Shown here: positions 1 to 10,955 of the stretch, in pieces
How positions within the stretch are numbered: position 1 is the first letter of the stretch
Layout: every line of letters starts with the position of its first letter
NCBI GenBank assembly: GCA_025642075.2
Contig: JAODUO010000135.1
Location: 108,501 to 172,500, forward strand
From: Ridgeia piscesae
Lineage: Eukaryota; Annelida; Polychaeta; Sabellida; Siboglinidae
Direction: 5' to 3'
DNA: 64,000 nucleotides
Program-made: the position numbers and the translations under genes
Notes under the pieces: model-generated
Told to the model about the DNA's origin: nothing
The model's database searches: none
What the model saw: the letters and a program-made list of their open reading frames with translations, nothing else

Positions 1-772
1 CATTGCATTCCACTGGATAGGTTTCTAGGGCTTCAGTCATAGCAACCATTGCCTTTCACTGGATAGGTTTCTAGTGCTTCAGTCATAGGCTCATAGCAAC
101 CACTGCATTCCACTGGATAGGTTTCTAGTGCTTCAGCCATAGCAACCATTGCATTCCAATGGATAGGTTTCTAGTGTTTCAGCCACAGCAACCATTGTAT
201 TCCACTGGATAGGTTTCTAGTGCTTCAGTCATAGCAACCATTGCATTCAACTGGATAGGTTTCTAGTGCTTCAGTCATAGCAACCATTGCGTTCCACTGG
301 AAAGGTTTCTAGTGCTTCAGTCATAGCAACCATTGCCTTCCACTGGATAGGTTTCTTGTGCTTCAGTTATAGCTACCATTGCATTCCACTGGAAAGGTTT
401 CTAGTGCTTCAGTTATAGCAACCATTTCGTTCCACAGGAAAGGTTTTTAGTGCTTCAGTCATAGCAACCATCGCCTTCCACTGGATAGGTTTCTAGTGCT
501 TCAGTCATAGCAACCATTACATTCCACTGGATAGGTTTCTAGTGCTTCAGTCATAGCAACCATTGCATTCCACTGGATAGGTTTCTAGTGCTTCAATCAT
601 AGGCTCATAGCAACCACTGCATTCCACTGGATAGGTTTCTGGTGCTTCAGCCATAGCAACCATTACATTCCACTGGATAGGTTTCTAATGCCTCAGTAAT
701 AGCAACCACTGCATTCCACTGGATAGGTTTCTAATGCCTCAGTAATAGCAACCACTGCATTCTACTGGATAG
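1..772. repeat. 46-bp minisatellite
   Basis: About 16 head-to-tail copies of a 46-bp unit (CATTGCATTCCACTGGATAG, then a TTTCTAGTGCTTCAGTCATA core). Some copies carry an extra 8-bp AGGCTCAT segment. Copies differ by scattered point changes and the array runs off the left edge. No coding potential was recognised. Confidence 0.95.
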
Positions 773-1062
773 TTTATATGAGATATTCCATTTTTGCATT
801 GCAGATATGTTACATGAACATTAGCCTTCATAAGATAACTTGACCATAGAAAGTATATTCGTTTTTAGAAGTTCAATTTGTCTTTGCGACTGCCAATGTA
901 GGATTTAAGCAAAACTATACACAACAGACATATTTAAAAAGTATTTAGCAAAAACATTTAAAAAATTTAATAAGTAAATAATATCATTGTTATGGATCAT
1001 GTATATTCTGTTCTGCGCAGTCTTCCCAGTCAATAACTGTATTTAAAAATACCAGAGCTTAC
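773..1062. other. AT-rich intronic/flanking sequence
   Basis: Sequence left of the last visible CFAP20DC exon, and therefore probably inside its next intron. I see no further exon, repeat or motif in it. Confidence 0.5.
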
Positions 1063-3233
1063 CAAAATCAGATGACGTTCTTGTGATTTCTTGCGGTTTA
1101 CCCTGGTTCAGGTAATATCTCAATTTTGTCATACTAATGACCTGAAAAAAGAACATTATTGGTACGATGAGACTAACAAAACAGAATTAAGTCAGTGTGA
1201 CTGCAGGATGACTGTTCTAAAACTTGAATGTGTTTTGCTGACCAGGCAGTGAACTATGAGGCTGCGGTCCGTGGAAGGGAATGAGAAGTGAACTATGAGG
1301 CTGCGGTCCATGGAAGGGCATGACAAGTGAACTATGAGGCTGCGGTCCATGTAAGGTAATGAGAAGTGAACTATGAGGCTGTGGTTCATGGAAGGGCATG
1401 ACAAATGAACTATGAGGCTGTGGTCCATGGAAGGGCATGACAAGTGAACTATGAGGCTGTGGTCCATGGAAGGGCATGACAAGTGAACTATGAGGCTGTG
1501 GTCCATGGAAGGGCATGACAAGTGAACTATGAGGCTGCGGTCCGTGGAAGGTAATGAGAAGTGAACTATGAGGCTGTGGTCCATGGAAGGGCATGACAAG
1601 TGAACTATGAGGCTGCGGTCCATGTAAGGTAATGAGAAGTGAACTATGAGGCTGTGGTCCATGGAAGGGCATGACAAGTGAACTATGAGGCTGTGGTCCA
1701 TGGAAGGGCATGACAAGTGAACTATGAGGCTGTGGTCCATGGAAGGGCATGACAAGTGAACTATGAGGCTGCGGTCCATGTAAGGTAATGAGAAGTGAAC
1801 TATGAGGCTGTGGTCCATGGAAGGGCATGACAAGTGAACTATGAGGCTGTGGTCCATGGAAGGGCATGACAAGTGAACTATGAGGCTGTGGTCCATGGAA
1901 GGGCATGACAAGTGAACTATGAGGCTGCGGTCCGTGGAAGGTAATGAGAAGTGAACTATGAGGCTGTGGTCCATGGAAGGGCATGACAAGTGAACTATGA
2001 GGCTGCGGTCCATGTAAGGTAATGAGAAGTGAACTATGAGGCTGTGGTCCATGGAAGGGCATGACAAGTGAACTATGAGGCTGTGGTCCATGGAAGGGCA
2101 TGACAAGTGAACTATGAGGCTGCGGTCCATGTAAGGTAATGAGAAGTGAACTATGAGGCTGTGGTCCATGGAAGGGCATGACAAGTGAACTATGAGGCTG
2201 CGGTCCATGTAAGGGAATGAGAAGTGAACTATGAGGCTGTGGTCCATGGAAGGGCATGACAAGTGAACTATGAGGCTGCGGTCCATGTAAGGGAATGAGA
2301 AGTGAACTATGAGGCTGTGGTCCATGGAAGGGCATGACAAATGAACTATGAGGCTGTGGTCCGTGGAAGGGAATGAGAAGTGAACTATGAGGCTGTGGTC
2401 CATGGAAGGGCATGACAAGTGAACTATGAGGCTGCGGTCCATGTAAGGGAATGAGAAGTGAACTATGAGGCTGTGGTCCGTGGAAGGGAATGAGAAGTGA
2501 ACTATGAGGCTGTGGTCCATGGAGGGAATGAGAAGTGAACTGTGAGGCTGTGGTCCATGGAATGGCATGACAAGTGAACTATGAGGCTGCGGTCCGTGGA
2601 AGGGAATGAGAAGTGAACAATGAGATTGCGGCCCATGGAAGGGAATGAGAAGTGAACTATGAGGTTGCGGCCCATGGAAGGGAATGAGAAATGAATTCAT
2701 GGGTGATGAGATGCATATACAGTGGAACCCCTCATTTAAGACCGCCCCCCAAATCAGATTGGGGCGGTCTTAAAAGAGGTGTGGTCTCTCGTGAGGGGTT
2801 TGCAACATTCAACACTAGGGGGCGCTTACAATGACTAACATCAATACTAGGGGGCGCTTACAACCACTAAGTAGTAAAATACACAAAATAAAAAGTAGAA
2901 AATAAAAAATGAGATAACATATTAACAACAATAAAATTATTTATTCTGTTTATTTTATGTGTGACACGTTTCAGTATAAGTTTAATTTCGAATCATTTTT
3001 TCTAAATAATATCTGATAAAAGTATCCTCATTTTGAATCGTTTTTAATTATATCTGATAAAAAGTACTCTCATTTAATTTATTTAAAATTTGGTCTGAGG
3101 GGCTAAAAAGTGCTGCCACCTCACGGTGTCTGAGTAAACGCACCACGGTCGCCATTTTGTTGTTCTTCCCAGCGCCGCGAAACGATCTTTTACTTTCTGA
3201 TCTAATCATGAAAACGACCTCTTACAGCCGCTA

Positions 3234-3274
<41 letters not shown>

Positions 3275-4290
3275 AGCTAGGTCATAAAATTAAATCATTT
3301 AAATTGCTGTGAAGAATAAAATTCATAAATCTAAATCGTGCTAACCTAAAGTCAACATCGCCTAGGGCTAGGCCGTAGATTACCGTGTCGTTACGTCGAT
3401 ATATTATCGCGGTGTCGCTAAATCTGGATTCCGGTTTTATCCTAAACTAACCTAAAACTTAGCCTACGTTTCTCAACTTTAATCATACACAAGTTTCTAA
3501 ACTTTACTCATACACAATATGGATATTTAATCACAGAGTTAGCGTAGCCACCGACGGTGACCATGTCCGCCATGAATGATGTCTTGCTGGCGAGTTCTTG
3601 CGCGAGTTTGTTTCATGAATTTGATTTGTTTCAATAATGTAAGTGATTTAATTTTATAACGTAGTGTGTGTTTATGATTATATAAGATATGTGAGGAAAG
3701 TCTAGCGGCTGTTAGATGTCGTTTTCATAATTCGGTTAGAAAGTAAAAGATCGCCAAAATGAATGGTCGTCATCAGGCGATTTATTGTTTTTATGGCATT
3801 ATGCGCGTCCGTGCGCGTTAGTCATGCGTTTAATGAGAGTTCATTGCGATATTTAGGTTAACAAATGTGCTGGCCACCTATCGGATGGTCGTTTGTCAGG
3901 GGTAAAATTCAAATTGCCATGGTCGTTGGTCGCGTCTGCCGGGTGGTCGTTGGTGAGGGAACGTTTAAACAGCGTAGACATTCCGTCAATGAAAAAACGG
4001 TCGTAAAAAGCGGGTGGTCGTAAATGAGGGTGGTCGTTCGTGAGGGGTTCCACTGTACAATGATCCATAGTTAGCATATTAACAGATAAACCTCTGCACA
4101 CGTCTATGCCTGTACATGTATGCTTGACTTACCTGCACATCCTGGGGAATGTCAGCCGCAAGTTGGCACTGTTTTGGAATGCTTGCTAACTCTATGTCGT
4201 CGTTTGTCCCATGGAAATCATACAACTCTGAAAGACCAAGAAACCTTATTAGACGTAGAATATACCAAACGGTATGCTTCAATAATCATA

Positions 4291-4368
<78 letters not shown>

Positions 4369-6287
4369 CAGTAGCAGTAGTAGTAGTAGTAGTAGTAGTA
4401 GTAGCAGTAGTAGTAGTAGTGCATATGTGCGTGCATGCATGTACCTACCTTCATCGTCTGTCGTGTCCACTAGCTGGTGTCTTGTCGTGTAGATTCGCCG
4501 CAGCTTGCAGTTGGCTGAGATACAGATGCTCTCAATGGACTTGTAGGTCTGTCCCCGCCACGTCTCTGTCACCAGTGATGCCAGGTCCAGACACAGGTGG
4601 AGCCACTGACAACACATTGCTGGTGACACAGGGCTCTATCCACATCTCACACACTCAATACGACACTACATACAACTCTATGAGGACAAAGCCTGGTCAA
4701 CACACAACTGGATGATAGTGGTATCATTAGCAAAGGTCTTGCCCACTTCATACAATGTCTCTTCAGAATAAGAACCATTCTCCGTATCATCTATATCAAT
4801 GTCACAACGACATCCAGCCAGGTCAATCTCACTGCACTGTGAGGATGGATCAACTAGGGTAATGACTAATGAGCTCACCAGGAAACATCTATCACACATT
4901 GAAACTTATGCAGTTTCTCAAGACGCTAAACGCCACTGTTGAATCACCACGGATACATACCTCCATAACACATCAACAAAAGTATGGCATCCTGGTGGTG
5001 ATATTTTCAGAACAGAACAAAATCAGGCTTATGACCTGATACAAAGTTTAGAGAAACTGTCTTCTGGTGTGCAGTGATATATTATATTGTTCTTGTTCCA
5101 TACATAGTCATGATAGAGCAATACCCAGTTCTAAGAACTCCACAAACTAATAATTATCATATTTCAGCTACTGCCTCAAAACACCAGTGTCCAGTGCTAC
5201 ACAAGACTCATTCACTTTCTTTACAAAACAAACTAGAATTTAACTGACCTGTCTGCAATTTATAATTCATGAGTCGGTAATTATTTCATTATCCCAAACT
5301 ACCCATATGCTCTCAAAGGTAATTTTTTTAGAGGAACGACTGAAACAAATGTATCTTGAGGCAGTTTACCTTCTGTCGTTTAATGATCCCCAGTGGAATC
5401 TTGCTGTGCAGTGGGTTAGTCTGAATCTCCCTGTAGGTGGTTGACAAGACAAGTCTCCTCTTGTTGCTCTGTAGATCTGTCACCCTGTCAACGAGTCAGC
5501 CTTACTTCACATGAACCAAACTGCACATAACCATCACTGTTTAATAACTATATATTGATCTGAACACAATTAATGAACAAAATTGTTTCTTTCTGTTGGT
5601 CACAGATAAATGGATTATCTACATTACTATACATTATTTGAATACTTTGTACATGTTAATTTATGTACACAATAGTTTATGTATGTACAAATTTTAATTA
5701 AATAAAAAAAGGATGTTAGCAGCCAAGCCAGCCATTCCAACAACTGAATTTCTATTATCAACTATTCAAGATAGACTGTGATACTATTTCTGTTTTCATA
5801 ATAGCAGGTTCTGTTCAGTAACCAAGTAGTGCATGTGCCCTGTTAAGTCAAACAAAGTTAGCATCCTGTATGTGAACTGAAACACCCAAAACAGTTTTAA
5901 CTGGCAACTGAAGCTCAGGGGATAATCAATGAGCATTCATTTGATCTGTGCACGAAACATAAATACAAAACAGTATCACTGAAGTTATACAAACATACCA
6001 AAATTTTATTAAATTAAACAAGGATAAGATTATGTAAAATAACAAATAAGGCTGTTAGTTCAATGCAAATTTACCCGAGATCGATGGAGAAATCTTGTCC
6101 CTTTGGTACATTTAGTTGCAGCACAAGAAACCGCTGGATTAGGGTCACTGTAACATGAAAGACAACAGCAAATGTGACCAGTTTCTGTGTTGGCAATGAA
6201 AATACTTCCACATGAATCAGTAGCACTTCTGAACATATCTAGCACTCACACAAATGTACAACATTGTACACACACACATGCACGCAT

Positions 6288-6320
<33 letters not shown>

Positions 6321-7721
6321 CACACACAGTGCCATATCTGGGATATCATATAGGAAGGCCAACAATTTGGAACAAGCAAAAACATGATTAGTTTGCCATG
6401 TAGACAGATAAACAATATGTTAATAGTTAAAATATTATTTAAAAATCAAAAGGGAGCAATGGCCCAAAGTTTCGCCCACCTAAATTTGCCACTGCCTGCA
6501 GCCAGGCTAATTACACATAAGCAAACCTGTTTCAAACAGCCAAACCATCTGGTTATACAAATGTACATTCCTACCAACAGTCCAACACTGTCTTTGTAGT
6601 AAAAATGCATCTATATGCTGAAAATTATTATCATAACAATTGTGTCCTTAATACAAAAAGGTGGTTGATTCAGTAAATATAAATTAAATGTTCAATCTAT
6701 ATCTTAAGATGCCTCAGATCCATTAACATTATTAAACGATTTCTACGTTACTTCAAATAATTTTTTTGGGAAATTGAACTGTAAACCACTGTTTCTCAAT
6801 ATTCAGGTAATTCTAAGAAAAAAACTACTAAACTACATCAGGCCTTAAACTTCGCTGTCCTTGAGCAAGTATTTTCTGAAATGCCAGTCAACAGGCCTGG
6901 GAAATGAAACAAAGTTTCATTGACAAATTGGCCTCACTTGTCCCCTCTAGAATGTGTCATGTTAAGGACACCTGGCCTTGCCCTATAGGTTGGCAAATGT
7001 GACTGTGAGTAAATTGTTGATTAACGAATGCACAGAACACCAGTGCGTTGATACCTACATGCATGCTTTGAGTCCTTTGGCAGCTGCATCTTGGTAGTGG
7101 ACACACCACCCTCAAGACAGAACACAAAACTCCGAACTTCCTTGTCAAATGTCTGCAAATTATTTTACAAAGCGTGAGCCACAAGTATCAGAGAAATAGT
7201 AAAAACAATATTTTAAAATGAAATACAATGTTAGACAAAGGAAACAGAAATTGGGCTAACGAATCTCATACATGGAAATAAGATAACTGAGTACTTAGTA
7301 GCCAACAAATAAAATCACAATTGTCTTAGATCCATTATTTCCCATTTATTAATATTTAGATATCAAGTATATGCATAAAAAAACGCATATCGTATTGTAA
7401 AATGTTCAGTTATTCTTACAAATATTTCTTTTGAATATGTATGGTTATGTCATCAATGTAAATAAATCAGCTAATTTATTTTGTTATACACAATGTAAGA
7501 CTTCATTCAATATAGACTTACTTCTGTTACTTTGATTCCTACAACCATGCAGAGATATACTGGATGGTGTGTCATGGTCACTGTCCCTAGTGTGTCAATG
7601 AAGTACTGAGGCATACAAATTAATATGTTTAAGACCAGGGCTGTTTGACAATATGTAAACTGTGTATTGTATATAGTATGATATATATATATATACATAT
7701 TATATATATATATATATATAC

Positions 7722-7761
<40 letters not shown>

Positions 7762-8524
7762 TAAACTGTCAAACAGCCCTGGTCTTAAATGTATTAATTT
7801 GTATGTCTTTGTACTTCATTCAGTACCAGCTGGTACTGTTATCAACTGTGCTATCACATCACCATACCTTATTAATTCCGGTCCCTGTCTTCCATTTTGC
7901 AATGGGATCCTTCCCCTGGGCACTAAACACCTCAAAGTACGGACCACCCTAAAATGCAACCAGTATAATGTTCATTAAATCAGCTGTCCCAGTGAACAAT
8001 ACAAACTATTTGTTTCTTTGGATACATCAGTAGTTTCTTGAATTATTAAGTTGTACATTTGCAACAAATACTAGTTAGTGACAAACAAATGTCATGACTA
8101 GTTCGTATTATATAGATGCTGTGAATTTGTGAAAGGTAGTCATAGTTATCCAAAACTATTTGCATCTGAAAGAACGAAGGCTTCCTTGTTGAATGTATGA
8201 CAACAATCGCATATGTTGGTCACTGGCACAATTATGCAAGCACGCTTACGTAACATTCGGAGCAACCACTAAAACGCTACTCAACACTGAATACAGCTGT
8301 TCTGTGGCTATTTTGATTAATAACTTAATATTGACAGGCTGTGCCATTCATCCTACTGTTACAGCTGAATATATACGAATATAGACAAAATATCAGAAAT
8401 GTTGAATAACCTCAGGTAAAACAACTAAACCTTTAAAGTTTTAAAAGGAATGGCAGTTACTTGGGTTAGCCTACGCCATTGTATTGAAGCCAGTAAAGCT
8501 TACCTGAAATTCGTTCTTGAACAT
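1063..8524 (-). CDS. CFAP20DC: CFAP20 domain-containing protein, exons 1-9 (3' end outside window)
   Basis: Nine minus-strand exons join in phase: 8504-8524, 7868-7948, 7522-7605, 7059-7152, 6075-6147, 5370-5484, 4449-4605, 4133-4227 and 1063-1141, giving 266 codons plus one base. The start MFKNEFQ is followed by a FEVFSAQGKDPIAKWK block. FDKEVRSFVFCLEGG, IQRFLVLQLNVPKGQDFS, SANCKLRRIY, IPKQCQLAADIP and SMTKLR then follow in the order seen in animal CFAP20DC (C3orf67). The N-terminal part resembles the ciliary protein CFAP20, which belongs to axonemal doublet microtubules; a ciliary role here is inferred from the family. All nine exons have GT-AG borders and most donors are GTAAG or GTAGG. 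The vertebrate protein is several hundred residues longer, so the C-terminal exons lie left of the window. Intron 8 (1142-4132) holds a minisatellite and a DNA transposon. Exon 3 looks like an insertion and is listed separately. Confidence 0.93.
1249..2696. repeat. 39-bp minisatellite in CFAP20DC intron 8
   Basis: About 37 copies of a 39-bp unit, GTGAACTATGAGGCTGTGGT plus CCATGGAAGGGCATGACAA. Two subtypes alternate, ending GCATGACAA or GAATGAGAA/GTAATGAGAA. The unit is 13 codons long, so stop-free frames persist: minus-strand ORFs of 502 and 398 codons (1192-2700 and 1217-2413) are products of the repeat. They lie on the coding strand of CFAP20DC but between two good splice sites, so I read the array as intronic. 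Confidence 0.95.
2720..4055. mobile_element. Non-autonomous pogo-like DNA transposon
   Basis: A 1336-bp element bounded by CAGTGGAACCCCTCA and its inverse TGAGGGGTTCCACTG, with TA on both outer sides (2718-2719 and 4056-4057) as a target duplication. TA targets with CAGT-type ends and GAACC cores are typical of pogo/Tigger-like elements. Subterminal GGTCGT/GGTGGTCGT motifs recur near the right end, and a GACCGCCCC hairpin lies near the left end. There is no transposase ORF. An inner inverted repeat of about 58 bp (3180-3237 against 3701-3757) and a (TA)n tract at 3238-3270 lie inside. It sits in CFAP20DC intron 8. Confidence 0.8.
4291..4421. repeat. (AGT)n trinucleotide repeat, CFAP20DC intron 7
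   Basis: About 43 AGT/AGC triplets, mostly pure, 65 bp from the exon 8 acceptor. The poly-V, poly-Y and poly-L ORFs across it are artefacts. Confidence 0.95.
6266..6330. repeat. (AC)n repeat, CFAP20DC intron 4
   Basis: Interrupted CA-dinucleotide run with CATGCACG interruptions. No other feature is seen in this intron (6148-7058). Confidence 0.9.
7522..7605 (-). CDS. CFAP20DC: CFAP20DC exon 3, probable inserted 28-codon exon
   Basis: This 84-nt exon has a CAG acceptor and GTAAGT donor, is phase 0 at both ends and encodes YFIDTLGTVTMT to GIKVTE. The vertebrate protein has only a short linker between the AKWK block and the FDKEV block, so this stretch looks extra. Because it is symmetric it can be included or skipped without a frameshift. 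Its acceptor lies in one arm of the palindrome at 7596-7821, which puts a mirror copy of the acceptor region on the other side of the TA core. Alternatively it could be a cryptic exon that is not used. Confidence 0.55.
7596..7821. repeat. Palindrome with (TA)n core in CFAP20DC intron 2
   Basis: Arms of about 55 bp share TTAAGACCAGGGCTGTTTGA (left) and its complement (right) and flank about 115 bp of TA/ATATAC sequence. The left arm reaches into exon 3 and its acceptor. It could extrude as a hairpin, or it may be a fold-back element or an inverted duplication. Confidence 0.85.
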
Positions 8525-9320
8525 ATCTGTCAATCAATACGATGCCACTTTCTCTTCTGTTGTGGCTGTTTCTGTGACTGGGCACATTACATCATGTTGA
8601 ATAGTCCTAATTCTATCAAACTGGTGCGTCCCATGACAGGTCATGGCTATCTCTGCGGTTATGGCTATGCCATGCCCATGGTCATGCACCTTTGACTCAG
8701 ACCAGTTTGTTGCAATGCTTGAATTTGATTTAGACCGTTTCACGTTCGGATAATGTGAATTTAGGTCGACAAGGTGTTTGCAGATGGCAAATGACAAGAA
8801 ACATGTATGTTTTATTGCAAATAACTGACCGGTGTGCCTACCACTAACTCAACTGCAGTGTCCGACTCCGACCAGGTCCATGGTGAACGTTACACACTGG
8901 GACAACAACTCCTTAGTCATGTTTACGGATGCAAACAACTGCACGGGAATATAACATAATGCAACATCAAAACATTCGTCTATGCTATAGATGAGAAAGT
9001 ATATACAATTCTGCCACACGCGTCAACATTTCGAGTGATAAGTTTCCCTCTTTCGCCTTAGATCCAATATCAACAACTTCGCCTGGCGCTCCACCAATCA
9101 ACGCTGCGGTACGCGCGAATGCGAATCTATTTGATCCTCAAATCGCGCTGCGCAGTATACTCGCGGAAACCAGTGCTTCACACTAGGTGGTGACTATTAG
9201 AGGAACATTTGCTCGGGCTGTATGATCACCCCAGATTCATTTAGCAACGATTTATGACATCTTTTCACATTACTGTTGATACTCATATTCTCCTAATTAA
9301 GAATCAGCTCAGGTATCAGG
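8525..9320. promoter_or_regulatory. Probable CFAP20DC 5' flank
   Basis: Region upstream of the CFAP20DC start codon. The stretch 9030-9180 has clustered CpG dinucleotides (CGCGCGAATGCG, CGCGCTGCGCAG) in an otherwise AT-rich window, and contains CCAAT (9094-9098). No TATA box was identified. The promoter assignment is inferred from position and composition only. Confidence 0.35.
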
Positions 9321-9516
9321 TGGTTTCCCCCAAACAGCCCAAACTTGGGCTAACGCAGGAGTCTGTACGTAATGCTGCACTGTACGTACCCCTTATTTAC
9401 AAATACTATAATTATCATGACATATATGGCCTACTATTAAAAAAGCAGTGCTTTTGGTGAAGCATGTAAATTATCTTGCGGTGTTACTGAACATTTCTTA
9501 GGACAGTTCTTTTTCC

Positions 9517-9960
9517 AATCAAAAGTTAAAAAAATTCATATCCAAAAACAAGATCTTTTTTTCCCTGTAGAGGCTGACCCCACGTGTACGATGACGTCAT
9601 TCGTCATTAGTACTGATGTAACGTCAGACAAAAGCTTCTACAGGACCATCCCCGAATGGAACAGCCTGCCCCAGGAAATATTGGCAGCCAAGTCCCTGGA
9701 CTGTTTCAAGTTCAGGCTTGCTGCCCACCTGTAACCATGACAGACCATCCCTCCCATTCCCCTCCCCCTTTATTTCTTATGTGTACTACCCTCTCTACTA
9801 TGCCACACACCCTTCCACTGCATTTCAGAAGTGTTTACTGCAACCTCCACAAATCAGCATAATCATCACAACATTTATGTTGGCTGATTAATAGAAAAAG
9901 AAGAAGGAGGTAAAAAGAAAGATCTTGTTTTTGGATATGAAAACTGAAAACTTTTGATTA
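9517..9960 (+). mobile_element. Non-LTR retrotransposon 3' tail between inverted repeats
   Basis: Positions 9600-9733 translate to the end of a CR1/L2/jockey-type ORF2, with FYRTIPEWNSLPQE and then FKFRLAAHL and a stop. About 170 bp of 3' UTR ends in an A/G-rich tail. The unit is flanked by inverted repeats of about 44 bp at 9517-9560 and 9912-9960 (shared core CATATCCAAAAACAAGATC and its complement). LINEs do not carry terminal inverted repeats, so the piece probably lies inside a DNA transposon or fold-back unit. Confidence 0.8.
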
Positions 9961-10179
9961 AGTTGCGGTATGCTGTTGATCATGGTAATTAACATAGAGT
10001 GATATTGAATGAGAGAGGATGGAGGATTGTGAATGAGAGAGGATGGAAGATGGGTAAGGAGAGAAAGAGGCTACTATTGGCCAACAGGCCATGTAAGATG
10101 ATGTAGAGAAAGAATGAGAAGATAAAAGGGTATATTGGAGAGGAGGTAGAATGAGGTAGATAGGTTGGAAGGTGATTGA

Positions 10180-10955
10180 ATGAAAGCATTTGGAGGTGAA
10201 GATGTAGGAGGTTGTAGAGAGAGGGTGAAGGAGGGTGGATGTAGGAGGTTGTAGAGAGAGGGTGAAGGAGTGTGGATTAAGGAGGTTGTAGAGAGAGGGT
10301 GAAGGAGTGTGGATGTAGGAGGTTGTAGAGAGAGGGTGAAGGAGTGTGGATGTAGGAGGTTGTAGAGAGAGGGTGAAGGAGTGTGGATGTAGTAGAGAGA
10401 GGGTGAAGGAGTGTGGATGTAGGAGGTTGTAGAGAGAGGGTGAAGGAGTGTGGATGTAGGAGGTTGTAGAGAGAGGGTGAAGGAGTGTGGATGTAGAAGG
10501 TTGTAGAGAGAGAGGGTGAAGGAGTGTGGATGTAGGAGGTTGTAGAGAGAGGGTGAAGGAGTGTGGATGTAGGAGGTTGTAGAGAGGGGGTGAAGGAGTG
10601 TGGATGTAGGAGGCTGTAGAGAGAGGGTGAAGGAGTGTGGATGTAGGAGGCTGTAGAGAGAGGGTGAAGGAGTGTGGATGTAGGAGGTTGTAGAGAGAGG
10701 GTGAAGGAGTGTGGATGTAGGAGGTTGTAGAGAGAGGGTGAAGGAGTGTGGATTAAGGAGGTTGTAGAGAGAGGGTGAAGGAGTGTGGATGTAGGAGGTT
10801 GTAGAGAGAGAGAGAGAGGGTGAAGGAGTGTGGATGTAGGAGGCTGTAGAGAGAGGGTGAAGGAGTGTGGATGTAGGAGGTTGTAGAGAGAGGGTGAAGG
10901 AGTGTGGATGTAGGAGGTTGTAGAGAGTGGGTGAAGGAGTGTGGATGCAGAGACA
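10180..10955. repeat. 37-bp purine-rich minisatellite
   Basis: About 20 copies of GAGGTTGTAGAGAGAGGGTG plus AAGGAGTGTGGATGTAG. The plus strand is almost free of C. Single copies vary in the GA run or lack a segment (for example 10389-10410). A 261-codon minus-strand ORF across it is a repeat artefact. The preceding 9961-10180 is similarly G/A-biased. Confidence 0.95.

Noticed and set aside
1..772. CRISPR-like regular repeat array
   Set aside because: The copies are contiguous minisatellite units with no unique spacers, and the genome is eukaryotic.
1192..2700. 502- and 398-codon ORFs with a 13-residue period
   Set aside because: They exist only because the 39-bp unit is a multiple of three. 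The array sits between good splice sites of CFAP20DC.
4149..4715. 188-codon plus ORF with poly-valine
   Set aside because: It is antisense to CFAP20DC exons 7 and 8 and runs through the AGT microsatellite.
4678..4899. Minus ORF IDLAGCRCDIDIDDTENG as a possible CFAP20DC exon
   Set aside because: Exon 6 joins exon 7 directly in phase and matches the family without it.
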